Of a stretch of DNA of 64,000 nt, positions 25,619 through 35,592 are shown one piece after another. Position 1 is the first letter of the stretch. Every line of letters begins with the position of its first letter. Below the pieces are notes generated by a model. That model made no database searches. It was not told the DNA's origin and saw only the letters and a list, made by a program, of their open reading frames with translations. This DNA is from Stenotrophomonas ginsengisoli (GTDB taxonomy: Bacteria > Pseudomonadota > Gammaproteobacteria > Xanthomonadales > Xanthomonadaceae): assembly GCF_001431485.1 (NCBI RefSeq), contig NZ_LDJM01000011.1, positions 1 to 64,000 of the forward strand, read 5' to 3'. The position numbers and the translations under genes are program-made.

Positions 25619-26227
25619 TCAGCGCCGGCCGGCGGCTTCAAAGCCCAACCGGCCGCGCTGCTCCGGTTCCTGCAGTACGCGGCGCATGCGGTCGGTGTTG
25701 ACCCCGTGTTCGGCCAGGCGGCTGCTCAGTTGGAAATAGCGGACCTGGCTCATTTCCGGTTCGCGGGCCAGGATCCAGGCCATGTCACGGCCCGGGTAGC
25801 CAATCAGCGCCCAGCTGTAGTCCGGCGCCACTTCCAGCACTTCGGTGCGGGTGGGGACCACCTTGTAGAACCAGGTGCGCCAGCGCCGGTTGCCACTTTC
25901 ATCATCCACGCTGGCGCGCAGGTTCAGAGCCTGCGGCGGCGCCTCGAAGCTTTCGCGGAAGTGATAGGTGATCCGGACCTTGCCATCCTCGTCCAAGCTG
26001 TAGTCATGCCGGCTGGCCACATGGCCGCGCTCCACCGGGTTGGCGATGCGCCCGATCACGTACCACTGGCCCATGTAGCGGTCCAGGTCCAGCGGATGTT
26101 CGGCACTGGGTTGCAGCGCTTCGGGCAATGCGGTGGATGCGGTTTCTTCCTGGGCCTGGCACCACAACGGGGTGCTGATCAGCAGGGCAAGGGCAAACGG
26201 ACGCAGGGCTGGCAGTGACTGGCGCAT
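25619..26227 (-). CDS. Lipocalin (Blc-like) with signal peptide
   Basis: The 202-residue protein has a signal peptide ending WCQAQ. The lipocalin signature is in LDRYMGQWYVIGRI (G-x-W), followed by the eight-strand pattern through WALIGYPGRDMAWILARE. Bacterial lipocalins of this type bind lysophospholipids or fatty acids in the envelope. No lipobox Cys is seen after the signal, unlike E. coli Blc, so it is probably periplasmic rather than lipid-anchored. ATG 26,227 gives the signal peptide. Confidence 0.85.
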   Translation of the reverse strand: MRQSLPALRPFALALLISTPLWCQAQEETASTALPEALQPSAEHPLDLDRYMGQWYVIGRIANPVERGHVASRHDYSLDEDGKVRITYHFRESFEAPPQALNLRASVDDESGNRRWRTWFYKVVPTRTEVLEVAPDYSWALIGYPGRDMAWILAREPEMSQVRYFQLSSRLAEHGVNTDRMRRVLQEPEQRGRLGFEAAGRR

Positions 26228-26320
26228 GGGACGTGAGTTAACCCGGAAGCAGTGAATGGGTCGCAGCGGGTGAGATGGGGGCTGGTCAAGCTGGCAGCCA
26301 CACATCGCACAGGAGGGTTG

Positions 26321-26695
26321 ATGATGCCAAGGTTCACGCTGCAATGGTGTTTCCGTTCAGAAATCTGTGTCATTGCACCCTCCTGGCGGCGATGGCTGCG
26401 TGAGGTGTGCGTGCTCGGCGCCGTGCTGGTGGTATTGCTGCCGGCCGCGCGTGGCTACCACCCTTGGCTGGGCTGGCTGCCGTTGTGGTTGCTGGCCATG
26501 CCCCTGCTGGCCTGCTGGGTGGCCCATGGCGCGCCCTTGCCGCGTTGGGTGGCACAGCCGGCCAGCGTTCGCACCGGCAGTGGCCTGCGCCGCAGCGAGG
26601 CCGGGCAGGCACGGCGCAGGCGGGGTTTTGGCCAGGCCGTGACTACCGGCCGCAGCCGGCGCAGCGTTGCCTGTGCTAGCGTTCGCGGCCAGTAA
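26321..26695 (+). CDS. Small inner-membrane protein of unknown function
   Basis: The 124-residue protein starts after an AGGAGG site. It has two hydrophobic helices (about residues 28-44 and 50-67) and a very basic Arg-rich C-terminus. The layout resembles short conserved proteobacterial membrane proteins, but I do not recognise a named family. Fifteen bases separate it from the following peptidase gene. Confidence 0.6.
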   Translation: MMPRFTLQWCFRSEICVIAPSWRRWLREVCVLGAVLVVLLPAARGYHPWLGWLPLWLLAMPLLACWVAHGAPLPRWVAQPASVRTGSGLRRSEAGQARRRRGFGQAVTTGRSRRSVACASVRGQ

Positions 26696-26710
26696 ACCGG
26701 TGGAGTACCC

Positions 26711-28810
26711 ATGTCCAAGATCGTTTCGGCCTGCCTGGCGGCAGGCATGTTTGCCAGTGGTGCGGCGATGGCCGCTGACAATGCCGACCCGCACCAGTGG
26801 CTGGAGGAAGTGACCGGCGAGCAGGCGCTGGACTGGGTCAAGGCGCGCAATGCCGAGGCTGAAGCCCGCCTGGCCAACAACCCGGCCTTTGCCCGTACCG
26901 AATCGGCGATCCGCGAAGTGCTCGATTCCGATGCCCGTATCCCGGGCGTCTACAAGATGGGGCAGTACTACTACAACTTCTGGAAGGACCAGGCCAACCC
27001 GCGTGGCCTCTGGCGCCGTACCACCCTGGCCGAGTACCGCAAGGCGCAGCCGGCGTGGGAAACCATCCTGGACCTGGATGCGCTGAACAAGGCCGAGGGC
27101 GAGAACTGGGTCTGGCACGGTGCCGACTGCCTGCGCCCGGGCTACGAGCGCTGCCTGATCGCACTGTCGCGCGGCGGTGCCGATGCCGACGTCACCCGTG
27201 AGTTCAACCTGGCCACCAAGAGCTGGGTGGAGGGCGGCTTCTTCCGCCCCGAAGCCAAGGGCGGCCTGGCCTGGATCGACCAGGACAACGTGTTTGTCTA
27301 CACCGATTTCGGCGATGGCTCGATGACCACCTCCGGCTACCCGCGGGTGGTCAAGCAGTGGCAGCGTGGCACCGCCATGGACAGCGCCCGCGTGGTCTAC
27401 GAGGGCCAGGCCGATGACATGTACATCAGCGCCGGCCACGACGACACCCCGGGCTTTGAGCGCAGCTTCGTCTCGCGCACCCTGGCCTTCTACAACAACG
27501 AGGTCTACCTGGTCGCTGCCGATGGCAGCCTGCGCAAGATCGATGCGCCCAACTCGGCCGAGAAGTCGGCCTTCCGCAACTGGCTGACCTTCGAGCTGCG
27601 CGAGGCCTGGACCATCGCCGGCACCGAGTACCCGGCCGGTTCGCTGCTGGTGGCCGGGTTTGATGACTGGATGGCCGGCAAGCGCGAGGTGGAGGTGCTG
27701 TTCACCCCGTCGCAGACCACCTCGCTGGCCGGTTACACCTGGACCAACAACCACCTGGTGCTCAACATCCTGGACGACGTCAAGAACCGCCTGGAAGTGC
27801 TGACCCCGGCCGATGGCTGGTCGCGTGCACCGCTGGTGGGCGCGCCGTCGTTCGGCACCATCAGCGTCGGTGCGGTGGACCGCGAGCAGTCCGATGCGCT
27901 GTGGATGACCTCGGCCGATTACCTGACCCCCAGCACCCTGTCGCTGGTGCAGATCGGCCAGCAGCCGGAACAGCTGAAGTCGATGCCGGCCTTCTTTGAT
28001 GCCAGCAACCAGGTGATCGAGCAGCACTTTGCCACCAGTGCCGATGGCACCCGCGTGCCGTACTTCATCGTGCACGCCAAGGACATGGCCCTGGATGGCA
28101 AGAACCCGACCCTGCTGTATGGCTACGGCGGTTTTGAAATCTCGCTGACCCCGGGTTATTCGCCGAGCATGGGCCGCGCCTGGCTGGAGCAGGGCGGGGT
28201 GTATGTGGTGGCCAACATCCGTGGTGGTGGCGAGTACGGCCCGCGCTGGCACCAAGCGGCGCTGAAGGCCAACCGTCACCGCGCCTACGAAGACTTTGCC
28301 GCGGTTGCGCGTGACCTGATTGCCCGCAACATCACCGCCCCGGCCCATCTGGGCGTGCAGGGCGGCAGCAACGGTGGCCTGCTCACCGGCAACATGCTCA
28401 CCCAGTACCCGGAACTGTTCGGTGCGGTGGTGGTGCAGGTGCCGCTGCTGGACATGCAGCGTTACCACAAGCTGCTGGCCGGCGCCTCGTGGATGGCCGA
28501 ATACGGCAACCCGGACACTGCCGATTGGGAGTTCATCAAGACCTTCTCCCCGTACCACCTGTTCGATGCGGCCAAGAGCTACCCGCCGGTGCTGTTCACC
28601 ACTTCCACCCGCGATGACCGTGTGCACCCCGGCCACGCGCGCAAGATGGCCGCGCTGATGCTGGCTGCCGGCAAGGATGTGACCTACTACGAGAACATCG
28701 AAGGTGGCCACGGCGGTGCGGCCAACAACGCCCAGGCCGCGCACATGCAGACCCTGGCCTACCGCTTCCTGTGGGAGCGTCTGGGCGGTGACAAGGCCCA
28801 GGCCGAGTAA
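26711..28810 (+). CDS. Prolyl oligopeptidase family S9A serine peptidase, exported
   Basis: The 699-residue enzyme has a signal peptide (ACLAAGMFASGAAMA). A beta-propeller N-terminal half follows, then an S9 catalytic domain: the PTLLYGYGGFEISLTP strand, Ser in GGSNGG near residue 555, and a C-terminal GGHGG with the catalytic His. S9A peptidases cut short peptides after proline. Because of the signal peptide it should act in the periplasm. A good Shine-Dalgarno (GGTGGAG) precedes ATG 26,711. A second S9 peptidase lies 1.4 kb downstream. Confidence 0.88.
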   Translation: MSKIVSACLAAGMFASGAAMAADNADPHQWLEEVTGEQALDWVKARNAEAEARLANNPAFARTESAIREVLDSDARIPGVYKMGQYYYNFWKDQANPRGLWRRTTLAEYRKAQPAWETILDLDALNKAEGENWVWHGADCLRPGYERCLIALSRGGADADVTREFNLATKSWVEGGFFRPEAKGGLAWIDQDNVFVYTDFGDGSMTTSGYPRVVKQWQRGTAMDSARVVYEGQADDMYISAGHDDTPGFERSFVSRTLAFYNNEVYLVAADGSLRKIDAPNSAEKSAFRNWLTFELREAWTIAGTEYPAGSLLVAGFDDWMAGKREVEVLFTPSQTTSLAGYTWTNNHLVLNILDDVKNRLEVLTPADGWSRAPLVGAPSFGTISVGAVDREQSDALWMTSADYLTPSTLSLVQIGQQPEQLKSMPAFFDASNQVIEQHFATSADGTRVPYFIVHAKDMALDGKNPTLLYGYGGFEISLTPGYSPSMGRAWLEQGGVYVVANIRGGGEYGPRWHQAALKANRHRAYEDFAAVARDLIARNITAPAHLGVQGGSNGGLLTGNMLTQYPELFGAVVVQVPLLDMQRYHKLLAGASWMAEYGNPDTADWEFIKTFSPYHLFDAAKSYPPVLFTTSTRDDRVHPGHARKMAALMLAAGKDVTYYENIEGGHGGAANNAQAAHMQTLAYRFLWERLGGDKAQAE

Positions 28811-28833
28811 CTGCACGCAAGGCAGGAGATCCA

Positions 28834-28866
28834 CCAACAACGCCACCGCAAGGTGGCGTTGTTGTT
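28834..28866 (+). terminator. Hairpin terminator
   Basis: The hairpin AACAACGCCACC-GCAA-GGTGGCGTTGTT, followed by TGTTTGTTG, lies after the S9 peptidase gene. It faces the convergent aminotransferase. Confidence 0.75.
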
Positions 28867-28917
28867 TGTTGCGGCAGGGTCAATGTGCTGCGCTTGCGGC
28901 CGGCGCTGCTGTCTGCC

Positions 28918-30096
28918 TCAGCGTTGTTGCCAGCGCTGCAGGCCACGGCCGATGCGCTCGGCGGCCTGCAGCAGGCGCTGCACCGGCTGGGTGTAGGCAA
29001 TGCGCAGGTGGGTGGCCGCGCCGTGCTGGCCGAAGTCCACGCCCGGGGTAAGGGCCACGTGTTCGGTTTCCAGCAGGAACTGACACAGGGCCTGGGCATC
29101 GTCGGTGAAGGCCGATACGTCGCAATACAGGTAGAACGCGCCATCGGGAACGCGCTCGATCACCAGGCCGATGGCGCGCAGGGCCGGCAGCAGGGCATCA
29201 CGGCGGCGGCCGAATTCATGCCGGCGGCGTTCGAACTCGGCCATGGCCTCGCTACCGAAGCAGGCCAGGGCCGCGTGCTGGGCCATGCTCGGCGCGCTGA
29301 TGTACAGGTTCTGGGCCAGCTTCTCCAGCGTCGGGATCGCCGCGGTCGGAGCCACCAGCCAGCCCAGGCGCCAGCCGGTCATGCCGAAATACTTGGAAAA
29401 GCTGTTCAACACCCAGGCATCCGGGGCCATCTCCAGCACGCTGGGCGCATCCAGGCCATAGGTCAGGCCGTGGTAGATCTCATCCACCACCAGGGTGCCG
29501 CCGCGCCCGTGCACAGCATCGGCCAGGGCCGAGAGCGCCGCACGGTCGAGCACGCTGCCGGTCGGGTTGGCCGGCGAGGCCACCAGCGCCCCGACGCTGT
29601 CGGCATTCCAGCAGCGCTGGACATGGGCCGGGGTCAGTTGCCAGTTGTCGTCTGCGCTGACCGGCACCAGCTGGGCGCTGGCCTCGACCAGGCGCAGGAA
29701 ATGCCGGTTGCACGGATAGCCCGGGTCGGCCAGCAACCAGTGCCGGCCGGGGTCGACCAGGGCGCTGGCAGCCAGCAGCAGGGCACCGGAGCCGCCGGGG
29801 GTGACCACCACCCGGCCCGGGTCCAGCGCCACCCCGTAGCGCTGGCCGTAGAAACCGGCAATGGCCTGGCGCAGGGCCGGCAGGCCCAGAGCGGCGGTAT
29901 AGCGGGTGTGGCCGGCAGCCAGCGCGGCCTGGCCGGCGGCCACGATCGGTGCGGCAGTGCTGAAATCCGGCTCGCCGATCTCCAGGTGGATCACATCATG
30001 GCCGGCCGCTTCCAGGGCCTGGGCCCGGGCCAGCAGGGCCATCACGTGGAAGGGGGCGATCTGGCGGCTGCGCGCGCTGGCGGGGAAGGAGGGCAT
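28918..30096 (-). CDS. Class I/II PLP-dependent aminotransferase
   Basis: The 392-residue fold-type I enzyme contains LEIGEPDFSTAAP near the N-terminus. ASPANPTGSVL carries the substrate-side Asn, and VVDEIYHGLTY the Asp that binds the PLP ring. The Schiff-base Lys lies in NSFSKYFGMTGWRLG near residue 235. This pattern is that of the aspartate/alanine-type (subgroup I-gamma) enzymes; the exact substrate cannot be read from sequence. It is divergent from ptrB with an 82-bp gap. Confidence 0.85.
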   Translation of the reverse strand: MPSFPASARSRQIAPFHVMALLARAQALEAAGHDVIHLEIGEPDFSTAAPIVAAGQAALAAGHTRYTAALGLPALRQAIAGFYGQRYGVALDPGRVVVTPGGSGALLLAASALVDPGRHWLLADPGYPCNRHFLRLVEASAQLVPVSADDNWQLTPAHVQRCWNADSVGALVASPANPTGSVLDRAALSALADAVHGRGGTLVVDEIYHGLTYGLDAPSVLEMAPDAWVLNSFSKYFGMTGWRLGWLVAPTAAIPTLEKLAQNLYISAPSMAQHAALACFGSEAMAEFERRRHEFGRRRDALLPALRAIGLVIERVPDGAFYLYCDVSAFTDDAQALCQFLLETEHVALTPGVDFGQHGAATHLRIAYTQPVQRLLQAAERIGRGLQRWQQR

Positions 30097-30178
30097 GAGC
30101 CGATGCTAGCCCAACAGCAGCGCGTCCCGACAACTGGCACACTGGCCGCCTTGTATCGCGAACCGGCGCCCCGATCTT

Positions 30179-32302
30179 ATGAAACGTCTTGTTCCCTTGT
30201 TGATGGCCAGCCTGATGACCCTGCCTGCCGCCGCAGCCCTGCCTGCCGCCCCCGATGCGCAAAAGCGCAGCCACACCGTGACCGCCCCGCATGGCGCCGC
30301 ACGTGCGGACGAGTATTACTGGCTGCGCGATGACAGCCGCACCGACAAGGACATGCTGGCCTACCTCAATGCCGAGAATGCCTACGCCGATGCGCTGCTG
30401 GCACCACTGAAGCCGTTGCAGGAAGCGCTGTATGCCGAGATCGTCGGCCGCATCAAGCAGGACGACGCCTCGGTGCCGTACCTGGATGACGGTTACTGGT
30501 ACTACACCCGTTTCGAGACCGGCAAGGACTACCCGATCCATGCCCGCCGCCAGGGCAGCATGGAGGCCCCGGAGCAGGTCCTGCTCGACCTCAACCCGAT
30601 GGCCGAGGGCAAGGGCTACTTTTCGGTCGGCGACATGGCCGTCAGCCCGGACAACCAGCTGCTGGCCTGGGCCGATGACGGCGTGGGCCGGCGCCAGTAC
30701 ACCATCCGTTTCAAGGACCTGGCCAGCGGCAAGGTGCTCGATGATGTGATCGAGGGCGCCTCGCCCAACGTGGTCTGGGCCGATGACAACAAGACCCTGT
30801 TCTACGTGGAAAACGACCCGGACACCCTGCTCACCGTGCGGGTCAAGAAGCACGTGCTCGGCACCCCGGCCAGCAGCGATGTGCTGGTCTATGAAGAAGA
30901 AGATGACAGCTTCTACATGGGCATCGGCCGCACCACCGATGACCGCTTCATCACCATCGGGGTGGAATCCACCGTGTCTTCGGAAATCCGCTATGCACCG
31001 GCGGCCAACCCGGAGCACTTCACCGTGCTGGCCCCGCGCGCGCGTGATGTGGAATACGACGCCGACCACCACGAAGGCCGCTGGGTGATCCGCACCAATG
31101 CCGGCGGCGCCACCAACTTCAAGCTGGTCACCGCGCCGTCCGATGCCACCTCCAGTGCCCAGTGGACCGACCTGGTGGCCCACGACCCGGCCGTGCTTGT
31201 GGAAGGCTTCGACCTGTTTGACGGCTTCATGGTCGTGGCCGAGCGTGCCGAAGCGCTGGAGCGCCTGCGTGTGCGCTTCAACGACGGCCGTGACCAGCTG
31301 ATTGCCGCCGACGAACCGGTCTACTCGATGGGCCTGTCGGTCAATGCCGAGCCGGCCACCGAGTGGGTGCGCTACGGCTACACCTCGATGACCACCCCGG
31401 CCACCACGTACGAGATCAACGTGCGCACCGGCGAGCGCCGCCAGCTCAAGCAGCAGCCGGTGATCGGCTATGACGCCAGCAAGTACCAGACCGAGCGGGT
31501 CTGGGTCACCGCCCGCGACGGTGCCCGCATCCCGGTCTCGTTGGTGTTCAAGAAAGGCTTCAAGAAGGACGGCACGGCCGCCCTGTACCAGTACGCCTAC
31601 GGCAGCTACGGCATGTCGATGGACCCGGGCTTCAGCGGCCCGGTGGTCAGCCTGCTGGATCGCGGCGTGGTGTATGCCATTGCCCACATCCGTGGCGGCG
31701 AGGAAATGGGCCGCGCCTGGTATGAGAACGGCAAGCTGCTCAACAAGCAGAACACCTTCAACGACTTCATCGACGTGACCCGCGCGCTGGTGGCCGATGG
31801 CTGGGCGGCGGCGGACCGCGTCGGCGCGGCCGGTGGCAGCGCCGGTGGCCTGCTGATGGGGGCGGTGGCCAACCAGGCTCCGGGCGACTACCGGGCGATG
31901 ATGGCCCAGGTGCCGTTCGTGGACGTGGTCACCACCATGCTCGATGCCTCCATCCCGCTGACCACCAACGAGTACGACGAGTGGGGCAACCCGGAGGACA
32001 AGGCGTACTACGACTACATCCTCAAGTACTCCCCGTATGACAACGTCAGTGCCCAGGACTACCCGGCGCTGTTCGTCGGTACCGGCCTGTGGGACTCGCA
32101 GGTGCAGTACTGGGAGCCGGCCAAGTGGGTGGCCCGCCTGCGTGATGTGAACACCGGCAAGCTGCCGGTGGTGTTCCGCACCAACATGGAAGCCGGCCAC
32201 GGCGGCAAGTCCGGGCGCTTCCAGCGTTACCGCGAAATGGCCGAGTACTACGCCTTCATGCTCGACCAGCTCGGCGTGCCGGCGCAGCCGTTGGCCGACT
32301 GA
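30179..32302 (+). CDS. ptrB: Oligopeptidase B, S9A family
   Basis: The 707-residue protein has the oligopeptidase B layout. It opens with DEYYWLRDDSRTD-type N-terminal motifs, continues with a seven-bladed propeller, then a catalytic domain with GGSAGG (nucleophile Ser) and a C-terminal GHGGKSGR carrying the His. These enzymes cleave after basic residues in short peptides. A signal-like N-terminus (LVPLLMASLMTLPAAAALPA) suggests export, unlike the cytoplasmic E. coli enzyme. The trypsin-like specificity is inferred from the family. Confidence 0.88.
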   Translation: MKRLVPLLMASLMTLPAAAALPAAPDAQKRSHTVTAPHGAARADEYYWLRDDSRTDKDMLAYLNAENAYADALLAPLKPLQEALYAEIVGRIKQDDASVPYLDDGYWYYTRFETGKDYPIHARRQGSMEAPEQVLLDLNPMAEGKGYFSVGDMAVSPDNQLLAWADDGVGRRQYTIRFKDLASGKVLDDVIEGASPNVVWADDNKTLFYVENDPDTLLTVRVKKHVLGTPASSDVLVYEEEDDSFYMGIGRTTDDRFITIGVESTVSSEIRYAPAANPEHFTVLAPRARDVEYDADHHEGRWVIRTNAGGATNFKLVTAPSDATSSAQWTDLVAHDPAVLVEGFDLFDGFMVVAERAEALERLRVRFNDGRDQLIAADEPVYSMGLSVNAEPATEWVRYGYTSMTTPATTYEINVRTGERRQLKQQPVIGYDASKYQTERVWVTARDGARIPVSLVFKKGFKKDGTAALYQYAYGSYGMSMDPGFSGPVVSLLDRGVVYAIAHIRGGEEMGRAWYENGKLLNKQNTFNDFIDVTRALVADGWAAADRVGAAGGSAGGLLMGAVANQAPGDYRAMMAQVPFVDVVTTMLDASIPLTTNEYDEWGNPEDKAYYDYILKYSPYDNVSAQDYPALFVGTGLWDSQVQYWEPAKWVARLRDVNTGKLPVVFRTNMEAGHGGKSGRFQRYREMAEYYAFMLDQLGVPAQPLAD

Positions 32303-32328
32303 TCCTGCGCGCCAGCTTCGGCTGATCG

Positions 32329-32360
32329 ACAACGGCCCGCCTGTGTGCGGGCCGTTGTCG
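32329..32360 (+). terminator. Hairpin terminator after ptrB
   Basis: The stem ACAACGGCCCGC/GCGGGCCGTTGT has a short CTGTGT loop, ending in CGTTGT. Confidence 0.75.
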
Positions 32361-32407
32361 TTGTGGACGCTTGCCAGCACGCAGGCCATCAGGCAACGTG
32401 GGCCTCC

Positions 32408-32827
32408 ATGTCTGAACCTGAATTGCCGCCGCCGGCCCGCCCGATTCCCCGCCTGGTGCGCTGGGCCTGGTGTGGCCTGGCTTATGCCAGCCTGGCGCTG
32501 GGCATCATCGGCATCTTCGTGCCGGGCCTGCCGACCACCGTGTTCGTGCTGATCGCGGCCTGGGCGGCGACCCGTGGCTCGCAGCGCCTGCATGACTGGC
32601 TGGTCAACCACCCGCGCTTCGGGCCGTCGATCCGCAGCTGGCGCGAGCATGGCGCGGTCAGCCGGCGCGGCAAGAAGATGGCCACCGTGACCATGCTGGC
32701 ATGTGCGGCGATCACCCTGTGGTGCGTACCGCTGCTGTGGGTCAAGGTGGTTTCGATCAGCTGCATGAGCGTGGTCTGCGCCTGGCTGTGGAGCCGGCCA
32801 CTGCCACCTGAAGAGCGCGCCGGCTGA
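32408..32827 (+). CDS. DUF454 (YbaN-like) inner-membrane protein
   Basis: The 139-residue protein has an early helix (AYASLALGIIGIFVPGLPTT), the family's conserved GLPTTVF segment, and a basic SRRGKK patch. Two more C-terminal helices follow around 100-130. DUF454 proteins are small inner-membrane proteins of unknown function. ATG 32,408 gives the usual length; upstream in-frame codons lie in the terminator. Confidence 0.85.
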   Translation: MSEPELPPPARPIPRLVRWAWCGLAYASLALGIIGIFVPGLPTTVFVLIAAWAATRGSQRLHDWLVNHPRFGPSIRSWREHGAVSRRGKKMATVTMLACAAITLWCVPLLWVKVVSISCMSVVCAWLWSRPLPPEERAG

Positions 32828-32864
32828 GCCCGCCGGCCCGGCAGGCTGTGGCTATACTGCGGGC

Positions 32865-33074
32865 ATGAACATTTTGACGCGTCCTATTTTCCGGGTGATG
32901 TGCGCAGGCCTGTTGGCCGGCGCCATTGTTGGCTGTGGCAACAAGGGCCCGCTGGTGCTGCCAGCCAAGCCGCCGGTGACCGAAACGGTCCCGGTGGACG
33001 ACGCAGACACCGGCAATGACCCGGTCGAGCAGGACGAACCGGCCGCCGCCGACGCTGACCAGCCGGGGCGTTGA
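32865..33074 (+). CDS. lptM: LptM-like lipoprotein (YifL family)
   Basis: The 69-residue lipoprotein has lipobox AIVGC, giving a lipid-modified Cys24, and then GNKGPLVLP, the hallmark of YifL/LptM. LptM helps LptD mature at the outer-membrane LPS translocon. The acidic tail is variable between species. Its place just upstream of dapF matches the arrangement in many gammaproteobacteria. Confidence 0.9.
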   Translation: MNILTRPIFRVMCAGLLAGAIVGCGNKGPLVLPAKPPVTETVPVDDADTGNDPVEQDEPAAADADQPGR

Positions 33075-33076
33075 CG

Positions 33077-33925
33077 ATGGTGGCAGGCAAGCAGCCGTTG
33101 CGCTTTTGCAAGATGCATGGCGCCGGCAACGATTTTGTGGTGATTGACCTGCGCGCCGGCCAGCCGGCGCCCGATGCCGCCCTGGTGGCACAGATGGCCC
33201 AGCGCCATACCGGAGTGGGCTGCGACCAGCTGCTCACCATCGAGCCGCCGCTGTCGCCGGCGGCGGTCGCCTCCTACCGGATCTTCAACAGTGATGGCAG
33301 CCCGGCCGGGCAGTGCGGCAACGGTGCCCGCTGTGTGGCGGCCTGGCTGGTGCGCGATGGTGCGGCCCCGCGTGGCAATTTCGTCATCGACAGCCCCAGC
33401 GGCGAGCATGCCGTGCGCTGGCTCGATGATGGCCAGTTCGAGATCGAGATGGGCGCGCCGCGCTTTGCGCCGGACCGCGTGCCCCTGCTCGGCTTTCCGC
33501 ATGAACGTGACGAGTACCTGGTCTCGGTGGCCGGGGAGAGCCTGCGCCTGGGCGCGGTGTCGATGGGCAACCCGCATGCCGTGCTCGAAGTCGGCCTGGT
33601 CGATACCGCCCCGGTCGAGCGTCTGGGCCCGTTGCTGCAGCAGCACCCCAGTTTTCCAGAATCGGTCAATGTCGGTTTCGTCCAGGTGCTGGCACCGGAC
33701 CACGCCCGCCTGCGCGTGTACGAGCGCGGGGCAGGGGAGACCCTGGCCTGTGGCAGCGGTGCCTGCGCGGCGGCCGTGGTATTGATGCGGCGTGGCCGGC
33801 TGGCCCGCCAGGTACGCATGGAGCTGCCCGGCGGCAGCCTGCAGATCAGTTGGGACGACGATGCCGCGCCGGTACGTATGGCCGGCCCGGCGGCCTTTGT
33901 CTTTGACGGGGAGTGGATCGCATGA
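33077..33925 (+). CDS. dapF: Diaminopimelate epimerase
   Basis: The 282-residue enzyme converts LL- to meso-diaminopimelate for lysine and peptidoglycan. Both catalytic cysteines are visible: Cys in [12 protein letters not shown] and Cys in [23 protein letters not shown] opens the family sequence. ATG 33,077 follows the end of lptM by two bases; TTG 33,071 is possible. Its stop overlaps the next gene (ATGA), so lptM-dapF-DUF484-xerC is one operon. Confidence 0.95.
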   Translation: MVAGKQPLRFCKMHGAGNDFVVIDLRAGQPAPDAALVAQMAQRHTGVGCDQLLTIEPPLSPAAVASYRIFNSDGSPAGQCGNGARCVAAWLVRDGAAPRGNFVIDSPSGEHAVRWLDDGQFEIEMGAPRFAPDRVPLLGFPHERDEYLVSVAGESLRLGAVSMGNPHAVLEVGLVDTAPVERLGPLLQQHPSFPESVNVGFVQVLAPDHARLRVYERGAGETLACGSGACAAAVVLMRRGRLARQVRMELPGGSLQISWDDDAAPVRMAGPAAFVFDGEWIA

Positions 33926-34593
33926 GTGAAGCCCAACCGGCGTTGGCCGGGCACGAGGTAGCGGCGTGGTTGCGCCGTCATCCGCAGTTCTTGCAGCAGT
34001 ATCCGGACCTGGCCATGAGCCTGGTGGTGCCGCGCCAGGATGGTCCGGCCGCCTCGCTGGTTGGGTATCAGCTGGAAATACTGCGTGAGAAGAACCGCGA
34101 CCTGTCGCGCCGGCTGCACGAGCTGGCCAGCAATGCCCAGGTCAACGAGCAACTGACCCTGCGCACCCACCAGCTGACCCTGGCGTTGATGCGCCAGGCC
34201 AACGCCGCCGATACCCTGCGTGCGATGGCCGCGGCACTGGCCGAGGACTTTGCCGGTGACCAGGTCTCCATTGTCCTGTTCAAGCCGGTCGCTGGTCTGG
34301 ATCAGGCCGCGTGGTTGCAGGTGATCGCGGCCGACGACCCGCGTCTGGCGGTGTTCGCCGATGCCCTGGCCAGTGGTGAACCGGTCTGTGGCCGTCTGCT
34401 GCCGGCACGCAATGAGGTGCTGTATGGCGAGCAGGCCGGGCAGGTGCAGTCCAGCGTGTTGCTGCCGCTGCCCGGTATCGGTCTGCTCGCGGTGGGCAGT
34501 ACCGATGGCAACCGTTTCTACCCGGGCATGGGTACGGTGTTCGTGCACATGATGGCGCAATCGCTGCTCACCGCCCTGGCACGCTTTGTCTGA
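33922..34593 (+). CDS. DUF484 GAF-like protein
   Basis: The 223-residue cytoplasmic protein opens with [19 protein letters not shown], the conserved start of DUF484. A coiled-coil near 55-80 and a GAF-like C-terminal domain ending [10 protein letters not shown] follow. Its biochemical role is unknown, but the family is almost always encoded between dapF and xerC, as here. ATG 33,922 overlaps the dapF stop. Confidence 0.92.
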   Translation: MSEAQPALAGHEVAAWLRRHPQFLQQYPDLAMSLVVPRQDGPAASLVGYQLEILREKNRDLSRRLHELASNAQVNEQLTLRTHQLTLALMRQANAADTLRAMAAALAEDFAGDQVSIVLFKPVAGLDQAAWLQVIAADDPRLAVFADALASGEPVCGRLLPARNEVLYGEQAGQVQSSVLLPLPGIGLLAVGSTDGNRFYPGMGTVFVHMMAQSLLTALARFV

Positions 34594-35501
34594 TGGCCGG
34601 CGTGGATGGGCTGTGTGGGCCGGTAGCTGATTTTCTGGCTTACCTGCAGATCGAACGTCATGCCTCGCCGCACACTCTGCTGGCCTACCAGCGTGATCTG
34701 CAGGTGTTGCAGCAATGGTGTGGCGAGCATGCCGGTGGCGATGTGCTGCAGCTGCAGGGCGATGACCTGCGCGCCTTCGTCGCGGCCGGCCACCGTGCCG
34801 GGCTGGCGGCCAAGAGCCTGCAGCGGCGCCTGTCGGCCTGTCGCAGTTTTTATGCCTGGCACCTGCGTCATGGCCGTATCCAGGCCAGCCCTGTGGCCGG
34901 TATCCGCGCACCCAAGGCCCAGCGCAAGCTGCCTCAGGTCCTGGATGCCGACGAAGCGGTGCAGCTGGTCGAACTGCCCACCAATGTACCGCTGGGCCTG
35001 CGTGACCGCGCGCTGCTGGAAATCTTCTATTCCTCCGGCCTGCGTCTGAGCGAGGTCTGCGCACTGCGCTGGCGTGACCTGGATACCGCCACCGCCCTGG
35101 TCCAGGTGCATGGCAAGGGCCGGCGCGAACGTCTGGTGCCGGTCGGCTCGCATGCGCTGGCTGCATTGGCTGCGTGGCGTGCCGACAGCGGCGGCAGCGA
35201 TGATGCCCCGGTGTTTCCCGGGCGCAACGGCGGGCCGATCACCCAGCGTGCGATCCAGTTGCGGATCAAGCAGCTGGCCCAGCGCCAGGGCCTGTTCAAG
35301 CACGTCCACCCGCACATGCTGCGGCACAGTTTTGCCAGCCACATCCTGGAATCCTCCGGCGACCTGCGCGGCGTGCAGGAGCTGCTCGGCCACGCCGACA
35401 TTGCCACCACCCAGATCTACACCCACCTGGATTTCCAGCACCTGGCCCGCGTCTACGACGCCGCCCATCCCCGCGCCAAGCGGGTGGACAAGGGGCAATA
35501 A
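34593..35501 (+). CDS. xerC: Site-specific tyrosine recombinase XerC
   Basis: The 302-residue enzyme resolves chromosome dimers at dif together with XerD. An N-terminal SAM-like domain (ERHASPHTLLAYQRDLQVL) precedes a catalytic domain. Arg is in SSGLRLSEVCAL, Lys in VHGKGRRERLVPVG, H-x-x-R in HMLRHSFASHIL, the second His in LLGHADIATT and the nucleophile Tyr in QIYTHL. The start overlaps the DUF484 stop (TGATG). Confidence 0.95.
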   Translation: MAGVDGLCGPVADFLAYLQIERHASPHTLLAYQRDLQVLQQWCGEHAGGDVLQLQGDDLRAFVAAGHRAGLAAKSLQRRLSACRSFYAWHLRHGRIQASPVAGIRAPKAQRKLPQVLDADEAVQLVELPTNVPLGLRDRALLEIFYSSGLRLSEVCALRWRDLDTATALVQVHGKGRRERLVPVGSHALAALAAWRADSGGSDDAPVFPGRNGGPITQRAIQLRIKQLAQRQGLFKHVHPHMLRHSFASHILESSGDLRGVQELLGHADIATTQIYTHLDFQHLARVYDAAHPRAKRVDKGQ

Positions 35502-35592
35502 GCACCGGTTGTTGGTGCCCGTGTGACCGGGGCTGTCAGGTTTGAGCCGCTGCCTGCATCTATACAGGACACACCAGCACAGGAGCAGTGCA

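Noticed and set aside
29996-32650. Long minus-strand frame under ptrB
   Set aside because: Composition is His/Gly/Arg-rich antisense of a clear S9 peptidase; no start signal.
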